A stretch of DNA of 64,000 bases from FEN-1219 sp964503125 (GTDB lineage Bacteria; Pseudomonadota; Gammaproteobacteria; Steroidobacterales; Rariloculaceae). Positions 32,793-41,789 of this stretch are shown one piece after another. The translations under genes and the position numbers were made by a program. The stretch spans positions 248,001 to 312,000 of the forward strand of contig CAZCZE010000020.1 in assembly GCA_964503125.1 (NCBI GenBank), written 5' to 3'. Within the stretch, counting starts at the first letter, position 1; every line of letters starts with the position of its first letter. The notes under the pieces are model-generated. The model searched no databases, was not told where the DNA came from, and saw only the letters and a list, made by a program, of their open reading frames with translations.

Positions 32793-33751
32793 CCGTGGCG
32801 ATTACGTACCGGCCAACACAGCGTGACCGTCGCGCCGCTGCCGGGTCCCGCACTCTCCGCCGCCACGCTGCCGCCCGAGAGCTCGACGAGCCGTTTGACG
32901 ATGTATAACCCTAAACCCGTGCCCGGCGTCGCGCGGCGCAGCTCGTCGCCCAAGCGATGGAACTTCTCGAAGATCATGCCGGCGTCCTCGGGCGCGAAGC
33001 CTAAGCCGTCGTCGCTGACGGCGAGCGCGATGTTGCCCGCGTCGCGCGTGCCGCGCACGCGGATCGTGCCGGTCTTGGCCGCGACGCAGGACTTGAGCGC
33101 GTTGTCGAGCAGGTTGCGGAGCCCCGACTCGACGACCGCGGGATCGACCTCGAGCGTGAGGTCGGCGGGCGCCTCGAGCGTCACGGTGACGCGCGACAGC
33201 CGCGCGCGCTCGGCGATAGCGCCGATGGCCGCCGTGGCCGCGTCGTGGAGGTTCGTGAGCTGCGGCGTGAGCTTCTGCCGGCCCTCCTCGAGGCGCGTCG
33301 TGTCGAGCAGGTTGTCGATCATGCGCAGCAGGCGCTCGCCGTCCTCGAGAATACGCTGGCCGAGCCGCCGGTTGTCCTCCTCGCGCGAGCGCAGCACGAG
33401 CGTCTCCGCCGCGAGCTGGATGCTCGCGAGCGGGCTCTTGAACTCGTGCGACACGGCTGCGAGGAAATTTTGCTGCCGGCGGCGCAGCTCCGCGTCGTGG
33501 CGCAGCGTGCGCGTGAGGACGGCCATGCCGCCGATGAGCACGACGAGGAAGAACCCGCCCTCCCAGAGAATGCGGTTGATGCGCGCCTCGCTGTCCTCGG
33601 CGACGGCGGGGTTGGCCGGGAAGCGCTGCTCGACGCTGCGCGCGTAGTGCACGTGGTCGTACATCCACCAGCCGACGGTCGCCGCCGAAATCGACAACAG
33701 AGCGAGAAAGCCGATCTGCATGGCTTTGGTCGGATCGCGTCTCGCTGTCAT
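32789..33751 (-). CDS. Sensor histidine kinase
   Basis: 320 residues. TM helices are at about 11-30 and 62-81, enclosing a very short (~30 residue) periplasmic loop. HisKA has H102 in A-V-S-H-E-F-K-S-P-L. The ATPase domain has N-L-L-D-N-A-L-K, D-D-G-L-G-F and G-T-G-L-G-L-Y. There is no HAMP or PAS domain. The tiny sensor loop suggests sensing within the membrane or via a partner. It lies 19 bp after hemL. Confidence 0.92.
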   Translation of the reverse strand: MTARRDPTKAMQIGFLALLSISAATVGWWMYDHVHYARSVEQRFPANPAVAEDSEARINRILWEGGFFLVVLIGGMAVLTRTLRHDAELRRRQQNFLAAVSHEFKSPLASIQLAAETLVLRSREEDNRRLGQRILEDGERLLRMIDNLLDTTRLEEGRQKLTPQLTNLHDAATAAIGAIAERARLSRVTVTLEAPADLTLEVDPAVVESGLRNLLDNALKSCVAAKTGTIRVRGTRDAGNIALAVSDDGLGFAPEDAGMIFEKFHRLGDELRRATPGTGLGLYIVKRLVELSGGSVAAESAGPGSGATVTLCWPVRNRHG

Positions 33752-33770
33752 CCCTAAGCTCCGCGCTGCA

Positions 33771-35093
33771 TCAGTCGAGATTCACCGCGGCGAGCGCCGC
33801 GCGCAAGCCCTCGGCGAGCCGGTCGATGTCGCGGCGCGTGTGCGCCAGCGAGAGGAACGCGATCTCGAACGCCGACGGCGCGAGCGCGATGCCCTGGTCG
33901 AGCAGCGCGTGGAAAACGCCCGCATAGACCTTCGCCGCGCCTGCGTCGAGCGCCTCGGCCGAGCGCGGCGCCTCGTTCGTGAGCCACGCGATCCAGAACA
34001 GCGACCCGAGCCGGCAAAGTTTCGCCTTGATGGGCGCCTCGGCGAGCGCGGCGTCGAGCGTGCGCTCGAGGTACGCGCCGAGCGCCTCGAGGCGCTTCCA
34101 GCCGTCTTCCTTTTGCAGCACGCGCAGCGTCGTCAAGCCCGCCGTCATCGCGACGGGATTACCCGACAGCGTGCCCGCCTGATAGACGCCGCCCTCGGGC
34201 GAGAGCTGCTGCATGATCTTGCGCCGCCCGGCGAACGCGCCGACGGGCATGCCGCCGCCGATGACTTTGCCGAACGTTGCGAGATCGGGCCTGACGGCGT
34301 AATGCGCGGCCGCGCCGCCGGCGCCGAGCCGAAAGCCCGTGATGACCTCGTCGAAGATGAGCAGCGCGCCGTGTTTGGTGCACAGCGTGCGCAGTGTCTC
34401 CAAGAATTCGGGCCGCTGCAGCAGCAGGCCGTTGTTCGCGGGCACGGGCTCGATGATCACGGCCGCGATGCGGTCGCCTTCGGCCGCGAACAGCCGCTCG
34501 GCGGCCGCCGCGTCGTCGAGCGGCAGCACGCGGGTGAGCGCCGCGACCTCGCTCGGCACGCCTTGCGACGAGGGTTGGCCGAACGTCACGAGGCCCGAGC
34601 CCGCGGCGACGAGCAGGTAGTCGACGTGGCCGTGGTAGCAACCCGAGAACTTCACGAGGAGGCTGCGGCCCGTCGCGCCGCGCGCGAGTCGCACGGCGCT
34701 CATGACCGCCTCGGTGCCCGAGGAAACGAAGCGCACCTGGTCGATGCCGGGGTAGGCAGCGACGACTTCCTCGGCGAGCTCGATCTCGGGCTGGCACGGC
34801 GCGCCGTACGACGTGCCGCGCCGGCACGCAGCCTCGATGGCCGCGATGATCTTGGGATGCGCGTGCCCCAGGATCAGCGGCCCCCACGAGCCCACGAAGT
34901 CGAGGTACTCACGGCCGTCGGAATCGGTGACGACGGCGCCGGCCGCCGAGCGGATCACGAGCGGCGTGCCGCCGACGCTGCCGAACGCGCGCACGGGCGA
35001 GTTCACGCCACCCGGCGTGACTTTCCGCGCGCGCTCGAACCACGCTTGGCTTTGCGGGTGCTTGCCTTGGCCCGCACCCTTGGGCGTCGTCAC
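33771..35093 (-). CDS. hemL: Glutamate-1-semialdehyde 2,1-aminomutase
   Basis: 440 residues from GTG 35093, 6 bp after GGAGG and overlapping the hemB stop (GTGA). G-G-V-N-S-P-V-R-A-F is near the N-terminus. L-L-I-F-D-E-V-I-T-G-F-R binds PLP, and the Schiff-base lysine is in T-F-G-K-V-I-G-G-G. It forms 5-aminolevulinate from glutamate-1-semialdehyde, the partner step of HemA. Confidence 0.95.
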   Translation of the reverse strand: MTTPKGAGQGKHPQSQAWFERARKVTPGGVNSPVRAFGSVGGTPLVIRSAAGAVVTDSDGREYLDFVGSWGPLILGHAHPKIIAAIEAACRRGTSYGAPCQPEIELAEEVVAAYPGIDQVRFVSSGTEAVMSAVRLARGATGRSLLVKFSGCYHGHVDYLLVAAGSGLVTFGQPSSQGVPSEVAALTRVLPLDDAAAAERLFAAEGDRIAAVIIEPVPANNGLLLQRPEFLETLRTLCTKHGALLIFDEVITGFRLGAGGAAAHYAVRPDLATFGKVIGGGMPVGAFAGRRKIMQQLSPEGGVYQAGTLSGNPVAMTAGLTTLRVLQKEDGWKRLEALGAYLERTLDAALAEAPIKAKLCRLGSLFWIAWLTNEAPRSAEALDAGAAKVYAGVFHALLDQGIALAPSAFEIAFLSLAHTRRDIDRLAEGLRAALAAVNLD

Positions 35094-36091
35094 AGCCACC
35101 CTCCGGCGAGCGCGTCGCGCGCGTGATAAGTGATGATCTGCTCTGCTCCCGCGCGGCGAATCGCGAGCAGGTTCTCGCGCACGACGCGCGGCTCGTCGAG
35201 CCAACCGTTCGCAGCGGCGGCCTTGACGGCGGAGTACTCGCCCGAGACGTTGTAGGCCGAGAGTGGCAATCGGCTCGCCTCGCGGACCGCGCGGATCACG
35301 TCGAGGTAGGGCAGCGCAGGCTTGACCATGAGCCAGTCGGCGCCTTCTTCGACGTCCTGGAGAGCTTCGCGCACGGCCTCGCGGCCGTTGCGATAGTCCA
35401 TCTGATAGCTGTGACGATCGCCGCTCGCGGGCGTCGAGTCCGCCGCTTCGCGGAACGGACCGTAGTACGCCGAGGCGAACTTCACGGCGTAGGACATGAG
35501 CACGGTGTCCTCGAACCCCGAGTCGTCGAGCGCGTCGCGAATCGCGGCGACGCGGCCGTCCATCATGTCGGACGGCGCGACGACGTCGGCGCCCGCACGC
35601 GCGTGGGAGAGCGCCATCGCGACGAGCGGCACGAGCGAGGCGTCGTTCACGACTCGGCCTTGGTGGAGCAAGCCGCAGTGCCCGTGATCCGTGTACGCGC
35701 AGAGGCAGACGTCGGTCATGACGACGAGGTCGTCGCCGAACTCGCGCTTCAGCCGCTCGCAGGCCCTCTGCACGGCGCCGTTCGCGGCCGCGGCCGCGGC
35801 GCCGTCGGGCGTCTTGCCGTCGTGCTCGGGATGGCCGAACAACAGCACGGCGCGAATGCCGAGCGTAAGGTCCTTGCCGATCTGCTTGACGACGTTCTCG
35901 AGGCCTTGCTGCGCGATGCCGGGCATCGACGAAATCGGCTCGTTGGCGCGCCGCGCCGGCAGCACGAAGTGCGGCATGATTAAATGCTCGGCGCTGACGC
36001 TCGTTTCGGCGACGAGGTTGCGCAGCGTGCGCGTGCGGCGCAGGCGGCGCAGCCGCGTGCGGCCCGGCGTCGTGACGATCAGTTCCGCCAT
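35090..36091 (-). CDS. hemB: Porphobilinogen synthase (ALA dehydratase), zinc type
   Basis: 333 residues. V-M-T-D-V-C-L-C-A-Y-T-D-H-G-H-C-G has the three catalytic-zinc cysteines, absent from Mg-only enzymes. The Schiff-base lysines are in F-A-S-A-Y-Y-G-P-F (preceded by K) and M-V-K-P-A-L-P-Y. It condenses two ALA molecules. It overlaps hemD by 13 bp and hemL by 4 bp. Confidence 0.95.
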   Translation of the reverse strand: MAELIVTTPGRTRLRRLRRTRTLRNLVAETSVSAEHLIMPHFVLPARRANEPISSMPGIAQQGLENVVKQIGKDLTLGIRAVLLFGHPEHDGKTPDGAAAAAANGAVQRACERLKREFGDDLVVMTDVCLCAYTDHGHCGLLHQGRVVNDASLVPLVAMALSHARAGADVVAPSDMMDGRVAAIRDALDDSGFEDTVLMSYAVKFASAYYGPFREAADSTPASGDRHSYQMDYRNGREAVREALQDVEEGADWLMVKPALPYLDVIRAVREASRLPLSAYNVSGEYSAVKAAAANGWLDEPRVVRENLLAIRRAGAEQIITYHARDALAGGWL

Positions 36092-36825
36092 CGCATGGCC
36101 TCCAAGATTCCTTCCAAGCTCGGCTCGCGCGCTTCCGCCGTCACGACGAGCCCCGCGGCGCGGGCCGCGGCCGTCGTCGACGGCCCGATCGTGAACACGC
36201 GCGCCGGCACGTCGAGCTCGATCTGGTTCACGAATCCGGTGACGGCCGAGGGGCTCGCGAGCACGACATTATCCACGCGCAGCGCCGACAAGGGGCGTTT
36301 CCGCGCCGCCGGCGGCGCCGGCACCGTGCGGTACACGTTGAGCCGCGTGCAGCGCGCGCCGGCGGCCGCGAGCGTGCGCTCGAACGCGTCGCCGGCGTTC
36401 TCGGCCACGGCGAGCAGCACGTGCGGGTGGTGCTCGAGGTCGCCGTCGTCGACGAGCGTGGCCGCGAGGCTCGCCCCCGTGCCGCCGCGCCCGACGAGAT
36501 CGACACGGCCGAGGCTGCGCTCGGCCGCGGCGGCGGTCGCGGCGCCGACGACCGCGATGCGCGAGCGCGGCGCGGCGCGTGGCGCGAGCGCCGCGAAGGC
36601 TTCGACGCCGCGCCGCGACGTGAACGCGAGCCAGTCGGCGCTTCGGCTCGCGGCCTTAAGCTCGGCCCGCAGCGCGGGCGTGTCGAAGGCCTCGCAGTGG
36701 ATGCAGGGCAGGGCCAGGGGCTCGGCGCCGTGCGCCGCGAAGCGCGGCAGCCACTCGGCGTTGTCGTCCTCGCTGCGCGTGAGCAGCACGCGGCGGCCAC
36801 CGGCCGCTGCGGTCTGCGGGCTCAT
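36079..36825 (-). CDS. hemD: Uroporphyrinogen-III synthase
   Basis: 248 residues. HemD is weakly conserved. Seen here are L-A-F-T-S-R-R-G-V-E-A-F near residue 70, the late V-V-L-A-S-P-S-A-V-T-G-F and the C-terminal R-V-F-T-I-G-P-S-T-T-A-A-A-R-A-A-G-L. Its location directly after hemC (ATGA overlap) secures the call. It closes and isomerises hydroxymethylbilane to uroporphyrinogen III. Confidence 0.88.
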   Translation of the reverse strand: MSPQTAAAGGRRVLLTRSEDDNAEWLPRFAAHGAEPLALPCIHCEAFDTPALRAELKAASRSADWLAFTSRRGVEAFAALAPRAAPRSRIAVVGAATAAAAERSLGRVDLVGRGGTGASLAATLVDDGDLEHHPHVLLAVAENAGDAFERTLAAAGARCTRLNVYRTVPAPPAARKRPLSALRVDNVVLASPSAVTGFVNQIELDVPARVFTIGPSTTAAARAAGLVVTAEAREPSLEGILEAMRWRN

Positions 36826-37745
36826 GGCAAGCCTCGGTCGAGCTCGGCCATGACGGCCGCGCCGAGCGTGCCCACGTCCGCGCCGCGCACGCGTGCGGCG
36901 CGGACCATGCCCGCACGCTCGTGCATCGCGTACAGTTCATAGCCGCTGCCGGTGGAAAAACAGTACGCGCCGAACGCGATGTCGCAGCCGCCTTCGGCGC
37001 GCGCGAGCGCATCGCGCTCGGCGCTCACGGTCGCGCGGCTCGGTGCATCGTCGATGAGCTTCAGCGCCGCGAGTACGGCATCGTCGTCGCGCCGGCATTG
37101 CACGGCGAGCGCGCCTTGCGCCGGCGCCGGCACGAACCGCGTGGGGTCGAGCCGGATCACCTCGAGCCCGGCGAGCGCATTGCCGAGGCGCTGCTCGGCG
37201 CGCAGGCGCTCGATGCCGGCCGCGGCGAGCACGATGGCGTCGAACTCGCCGTCGGCGAGCTTGCGCACGCGCGTCGGCACGTTGCCGCGCAGCGGCACCA
37301 CGTCGAGGTCGGAGCGGAAGTGCGTGAGCCATACGCGACGGCGCGCCGAAGCGGTGCCGACTCGGGCGCCTGGTTTCAGCGGCAGCCAGCTGCCGGCCGC
37401 GCCTAGCGCCGCGCGGCGCACCAGCAGGAGATCGGCGGGATCGATGCGCGCAGGCACGGCCGCGACGACGATCTCGGGCGGCGACTGCGTCGGCAGATCC
37501 TTGAACGAGTGCACGGCGAGCTCGACGCGGCGCTCCACGAGCGCCTGCTCGATCTCGCGCACGAACACGCCTTGCGGGCCAATCGAGCCGAACGGCGCCG
37601 TCGCGTTCTGGTCGCCCGCGGTCTTGATGATCGTGAGCTCGACGTCGAAGCCGGCTTGTCGCAGCGCCGCTGCGACCGTGCCCGATTGTGTGCGCGCGAG
37701 GTCGGAGCCGCGCGTGCCTACTTTAAGCTTCGGCCGCGCGCTCAT
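36822..37745 (-). CDS. hemC: Hydroxymethylbilane synthase
   Basis: 307 residues. K-V-G-T-R-G-S-D-L-A-R-T-Q is at the N-terminus, H-S-F-K-D-L-P near residue 79, G-N-V-P-T-R-V-R-K-L, and the dipyrromethane-cofactor cysteine in A-E-G-G-C-D. It polymerises four porphobilinogens. Starts and stops overlap hemA and hemD. Confidence 0.95.
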   Translation of the reverse strand: MSARPKLKVGTRGSDLARTQSGTVAAALRQAGFDVELTIIKTAGDQNATAPFGSIGPQGVFVREIEQALVERRVELAVHSFKDLPTQSPPEIVVAAVPARIDPADLLLVRRAALGAAGSWLPLKPGARVGTASARRRVWLTHFRSDLDVVPLRGNVPTRVRKLADGEFDAIVLAAAGIERLRAEQRLGNALAGLEVIRLDPTRFVPAPAQGALAVQCRRDDDAVLAALKLIDDAPSRATVSAERDALARAEGGCDIAFGAYCFSTGSGYELYAMHERAGMVRAARVRGADVGTLGAAVMAELDRGLP

Positions 37746-39100
37746 GCTTCACCGTTGCGGCGTGCGCGCGGCAACTCGCCTGCAGGCGCCGCCACGGCGC
37801 CCTTGAGCGCGGCGCGCAGCTCGTCGGCGAACTCGGGCTCGAGGCCGCCCAAGAATGCCTCGAGGGAACCGTCGGGGCCGTCGTGGAGCAGGCCGCGCAA
37901 ACCCAGCGAGGGAATGTGCGCGAAGCGCCGCGCGAGCACTTCGGCCCACGTCTCGATGGCCGCGCGCTCCGTTTCCCCCAAGCCCTTGAGGTCCTTCTTG
38001 AGCAGGCGTTTGACGCCTTCCTCGGCCGTGCGCCGGTAGCGCTGCTGGAGGGCGCCGAACAACGGGCCGTAGTAGCGCTCCGTGAAGCGATCCTGGAGCT
38101 CGTCGAGCGCCTGGTCGACTTGCTCGCGCGCCGGTCCGGCTTCGAGCAAGCGCGCGGCGCGATTATGCTCGGCATATTGCACGATCTCGTCCATGCCGAC
38201 GCGTGGGATCGCGAGCGCAGTGCACTCTGCCGCGTCGACGTCGCCCGGCACGGCCATGTCGACGACGAGCGGCGGCTGGCCCGAGCGCGTGTGCGCCGCC
38301 AGGCGCTCGAGCGTCGCGCTCCCCAAGATCGGCTCGCCGGCGCCCGTCGCCGTGAGCAGCGCCTCGACTGCCGGCGGCTCGCGGCGGAACGCATCGAGCG
38401 CCAAGTGCTGCGCGCCGTGACGCCCGGCGAGCGCCGCGGCTTTGTCGACGCTGCGGTTGACGACCGTGAAATCGAGCCCCGCCTGCGCGAGCGAGACGGC
38501 CGCGCGCTCCGTCATCGGCGAGATGCCGATGAGAGCGATGCGGCCCGGCGTGCGCGCGACGCGCTCGCGCAGCTTCGCGACTGCGATCTCGGCCAGCGAC
38601 ACGCGCCCTTCGGCGAGCTTCGTGCCGCCGCGCACGCGGCCCGCGATGCGCAGCGCTTCCTCGAAGACCAATCCTAAGCTCGGGCCGCAGAGCCCGAGCT
38701 CGAGCGCCCGCTCCTGACAGAAACGCACCTGTCCCACGACCTCGGTCTCGCCGACGCACGCGGAATCGAGCCCGGCGGCCGTGAGGAACAAGTGCTCGGC
38801 TGCGCCCTCGCCGGTCCAAGCGCGGAGCCGGCGCTCGGCTTCGCCGTGCGCGGCCGCGCGGCCCGTGAGCAACTGGAAGGCGTCGCGCCGCAAGTCGTGC
38901 ACGGGAGTGCGCTCGCTGCGCGCGAAGATGAGCTCGACACGGTTGCAGGTCGCGAGATACGCGAGCTCGGAGAGCTGTAGGCGCCGCGCGAATTCCTGCA
39001 GCACCGCAGGCGCGCGCTCGTGATCGAGCGCGAACTCGGCGAGCGCTTCGCTGCCGTTCTGTCGCCACGAGACGCCGATGAGGCCGAGATGTTCGAGCAA
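37742..39100 (-). CDS. hemA: Glutamyl-tRNA reductase
   Basis: 452 residues from TTG 39100 (GAGGG about 8 bp upstream). The nucleophile is in L-A-T-C-N-R-V-E-L-I near residue 52. E-H-L-F and G-L-D-S-A-C-V-G-E-T-E-V-V-G-Q-V are conserved, and the NADPH domain and C-terminal dimerisation helices follow. Oddly, the N-terminal motif usually reading G-x-N-H-K-T-A is G-V-S-W-R-Q-N-G. It is the first committed step of ALA synthesis and the first gene of the run. Confidence 0.93.
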   Translation of the reverse strand: MLEHLGLIGVSWRQNGSEALAEFALDHERAPAVLQEFARRLQLSELAYLATCNRVELIFARSERTPVHDLRRDAFQLLTGRAAAHGEAERRLRAWTGEGAAEHLFLTAAGLDSACVGETEVVGQVRFCQERALELGLCGPSLGLVFEEALRIAGRVRGGTKLAEGRVSLAEIAVAKLRERVARTPGRIALIGISPMTERAAVSLAQAGLDFTVVNRSVDKAAALAGRHGAQHLALDAFRREPPAVEALLTATGAGEPILGSATLERLAAHTRSGQPPLVVDMAVPGDVDAAECTALAIPRVGMDEIVQYAEHNRAARLLEAGPAREQVDQALDELQDRFTERYYGPLFGALQQRYRRTAEEGVKRLLKKDLKGLGETERAAIETWAEVLARRFAHIPSLGLRGLLHDGPDGSLEAFLGGLEPEFADELRAALKGAVAAPAGELPRARRNGEA

Positions 39101-39157
39101 GCCCGCTGCCCTCGAGAACGAACGGTGCCTTTAGCGTAGCCCGGGCGGGCGCGGTTT

Positions 39158-39174
39158 TGTCACAGCCGTGTCAC
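39158..39174 (-). promoter_or_regulatory. Direct repeat in the hemA promoter region
   Basis: On the minus strand GTGACA-N5-GTGACA, an 11-bp period, about 60 bp upstream of the hemA start and near a plausible -35. OmpR/PhoB-type regulators bind 11-bp-spaced repeats, so this may be the site for the response regulator in the same operon (inference). Confidence 0.45.
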
Positions 39175-39212
39175 GGGCGGACTCGGGCCGCTGTAATTGC
39201 GAACTGTTTCGC

Positions 39213-40265
39213 TTAAGAAGCGAACGCCGCGGCCGTCGCGTCCTCGAGCGCCGCGAGCTCGGCGCGGATGCCGGCGGCCAGCAGCAATTGGCCGTGGACG
39301 CGGGCTTGGTTGTGCGCGCTCGCGCTCTCGTAGCGCGCGGCGTTCCAACCGAAATAGCTCTCGCGCAGCGCGTCGGTGCAGAACCGCGCCGCGAGCTCGA
39401 TGGTGATCGTCAGCGTGCCGCGCGGGATCGCGCTCCACTCGGCGGGCGCCAGCAAGCCCCGCGCGGCCTCGGCATAGCCCGCGATCGCGGCAGCGAAGAA
39501 CGGGCGCACGAAACGCGCGCTCGCCGCGTCCTCGGTCGCGGGATTGCACCACGAGCGGAGCGCGTCGCCGAGCTCGAGCGCCACCGGCATGCGCGACAAC
39601 GTGTCGAGGTCGATGAGGCAGACGACGCGGTCCGCGTCCGGCGCGAAGACGAGATTCGAGATCTTGGGGTCGCCGTGCACGATGCGCTCCGCGCTCGGCG
39701 GCAGCGGTGCGAGCTCCGCCGCGGCTTCGAGCACGCGTTCGGCGAGACGCGCGATGGCGTCGTAATGCCGGTGCCCGCGGTGCTCGACGAGCGCCTCGCG
39801 CAGCGTGCGTAGATGCCGAGGCGTGTCGTGCACGCCGGGGCGGCGGCTCAAAAAAGTGTGCTCGAGATCGCTGACCGCGCGATGGAACTCGGCGACGAAG
39901 CGGCCTGCGGCACGTGCTTGGCTCGCCGACTCGAGCGCGTCGCGGCAGAGGCCTTCGACGCGCGTCAGCACGCGCCAGATGCCGCCGTCATGCTCGAGCC
40001 AGAGCTTGCCTTCGCGAGTCGGCACGAGCCGCGGCGTGACGAGACCCTTGCGAGCGAGATGCTCGGTCACGGCCGCGATGTCGAGGTTCACCTCGGCCGG
40101 AAAGATCGGGTTGACGCGCTGCAGCACGAGCGCTCCGCCGCGCCGCGAGCGCGCGTACCACGTGCTGTTGATGAGCCCCGACTGGGCGCGCTCGAGCGAT
40201 CCGTCCGCGAGCTCGAACGCTCGCAAAACGGCGCCTGGCGGAACGATCCCGGTGGTGGCGCTCAT
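39213..40265 (-). CDS. Aminoglycoside-phosphotransferase-fold kinase
   Basis: 350 residues from ATG 40265; ATG 40277 is an alternative. The APH-family core is I-V-H-G-D-P-K-I-S-N-L-V-F (catalytic loop) and C-L-I-D-L-D-T (metal-binding DxD). The opening S-G-L-I-N-S-T-W-Y is a nucleotide loop. Such enzymes include amino-sugar kinases (AmgK/MurK-like, N-acetylhexosamine kinases) as well as choline kinases. Substrate not determined; resistance is unlikely from context. Confidence 0.8.
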   Translation of the reverse strand: MSATTGIVPPGAVLRAFELADGSLERAQSGLINSTWYARSRRGGALVLQRVNPIFPAEVNLDIAAVTEHLARKGLVTPRLVPTREGKLWLEHDGGIWRVLTRVEGLCRDALESASQARAAGRFVAEFHRAVSDLEHTFLSRRPGVHDTPRHLRTLREALVEHRGHRHYDAIARLAERVLEAAAELAPLPPSAERIVHGDPKISNLVFAPDADRVVCLIDLDTLSRMPVALELGDALRSWCNPATEDAASARFVRPFFAAAIAGYAEAARGLLAPAEWSAIPRGTLTITIELAARFCTDALRESYFGWNAARYESASAHNQARVHGQLLLAAGIRAELAALEDATAAAFAS

Positions 40266-40304
40266 GCGCCGAATCATAGCCGGAACGGCGCGGTGCGCCG
40301 CGGC

Positions 40305-41030
40305 TCAAATCTGTATGTCGAACTGCGCGAGAATGCGCCCCGTGCCCGCGGCGCACGTGTCGCTGTCGAGGACGCCTTCGCCGCGCAAGCGGTAGTGCTC
40401 GCGCATCTCCCCGCGCAGATACGCGGACGTATCGGCGCCGATGCGCTCGACGGCTGCCTCGATCGCCTCGCTGAGCACGGGGACGAAAGCACGGAAGCGC
40501 TTGATCGAGCCGAAGTTGGCGAGCAGCCGCAGTACGACGACCCGGCCGTGCAGCGTGCGGAACTCGGTCGCCTCGTAGGTTCGATAGACGCCGAAGTAGA
40601 GCGCGATGGCCGCGGCCAGCACGACGGCGCCGAGCGCCGGTGCGGCAAACGCGTACAAGGCCTCGAAGCGCAGCAGAAAACCCGCAAGCGCGGCCGTGGC
40701 GCCGCACCCGAGCGCGACGAGGAAGCTGCGCGCCGCGAACACGCGCTCGATCCGGGGCACGGGGTCCACGAACCGCAGGTCGAGGAAGAACGACCCGCCC
40801 GTCTTCTTGCCGCTGCGCTCCGCGACTTTGACGTAGCCTTCCTCGAAGAGCGTCACCTCGACGCCGCGACGGCGCACGGCGTTGTCGAGCTTTCGCGTAG
40901 CGAGAACCGTGCGCGCGGCCGTGGCCGGCTCGACGCTGAAGTCGTCTCCGCCGATGTAGATGTGCTCGGACGGCGAGTCGTCGGGGACGGGAGCCGGGGC
41001 GCTGACCGCAGGTTTCGGGCGTGGGTTCAT
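40305..41030 (-). CDS. Hypothetical membrane protein
   Basis: 241 residues with a proline-rich N-terminus and two adjacent TM spans near residues 99-118 and 126-148. The cytoplasmic flanks include L-F-E-E-G-Y-V-K-V-A-E-R-S-G-K-K. The N-terminal part could be a small PH-like fold, but this is not secure. It lies 39 bp upstream of the kinase gene and may be co-transcribed. Confidence 0.65.
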   Translation of the reverse strand: MNPRPKPAVSAPAPVPDDSPSEHIYIGGDDFSVEPATAARTVLATRKLDNAVRRRGVEVTLFEEGYVKVAERSGKKTGGSFFLDLRFVDPVPRIERVFAARSFLVALGCGATAALAGFLLRFEALYAFAAPALGAVVLAAAIALYFGVYRTYEATEFRTLHGRVVVLRLLANFGSIKRFRAFVPVLSEAIEAAVERIGADTSAYLRGEMREHYRLRGEGVLDSDTCAAGTGRILAQFDIQI

Positions 41031-41249
41031 GGGGTTAGGGGAACAGCACGTTGGCCAGCGCGTGACGAAGGAGCATCGTGGTCGTCCCAGCGGTCTAACA
41101 CCTGCACTTTAAGGGGCGGCGCGGGCTGGCGGCGTGAGGGCGTTCACACTTGGTGGCTGTCCGCCGGCCGGCCGCCAGGCTTGGGTCTCTTTCTCGGCGG
41201 GATGGCGCTAAGCTATACGGGCGCTGTTCGCGACCATCGGAGGTGCTCC

Positions 41250-41786
41250 ATGTTTCGCGCTTCTAAACCGGCTTGGCTCGCTGCGGCAACGGTCGTCGCG
41301 GTGTCCGCCGTCGCGCAAGATGACACCTCGGATGTGGAGGGCGCGTTCGATCGGACGCCGCAGAATTGCATCATCGTTTCGTCGATCGACGAGACCGATG
41401 CGATCGACGATCAGAACCTGCTCTTCCGGATGCGTGGCAAAAAGGTCTATCGCAATCACCTACCGCGCAAGTGCCCGGGCCTCGAACGCGAGAATCGCAT
41501 TGCGTACGAAGCGCGGAACGCGCGGCTCTGCAGCATCGACACGATCACCGTGCTCGAGCAGCGGTTCGGCGGCGGACTGCAAGGCGGCTTCACGTGCCGG
41601 CTCGGCGAGTTCATTCCGCTGTCGCCGACCGAGATCGAGGACCTCGATCTGCGCGAGCGAGAAGGCAGGCGCGGGCGGCGCGGCATCACAGCGCAACCCG
41701 TCGATGCCAATGCCGATGAGGCCGCGGCGGCCGACGAGGCGGCGCCCGCCGATGCGGCCGCGCCGGCCGAAGCCGCTCCGCAATGA
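41250..41786 (+). CDS. Exported DUF6491-like protein
   Basis: 178 residues from ATG 41250 (GGAGGT upstream); signal peptide to about residue 22 (A-V-A-Q). The mature part has N-C-I-I-V-S-S-I-D-E-T-D-A-I-D-D-Q-N-L-L-F and Y-R-N-H-L-P-R-K-C-P-G-L, the DUF6491 pattern, with cysteines able to form disulfides. The C-terminal ~35 residues are an Ala/Asp/Glu/Pro repeat tail (D-E-A-A-x). Probably periplasmic, function unknown. Confidence 0.7.
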   Translation: MFRASKPAWLAAATVVAVSAVAQDDTSDVEGAFDRTPQNCIIVSSIDETDAIDDQNLLFRMRGKKVYRNHLPRKCPGLERENRIAYEARNARLCSIDTITVLEQRFGGGLQGGFTCRLGEFIPLSPTEIEDLDLREREGRRGRRGITAQPVDANADEAAAADEAAPADAAAPAEAAPQ

Positions 41787-41789
41787 CGG

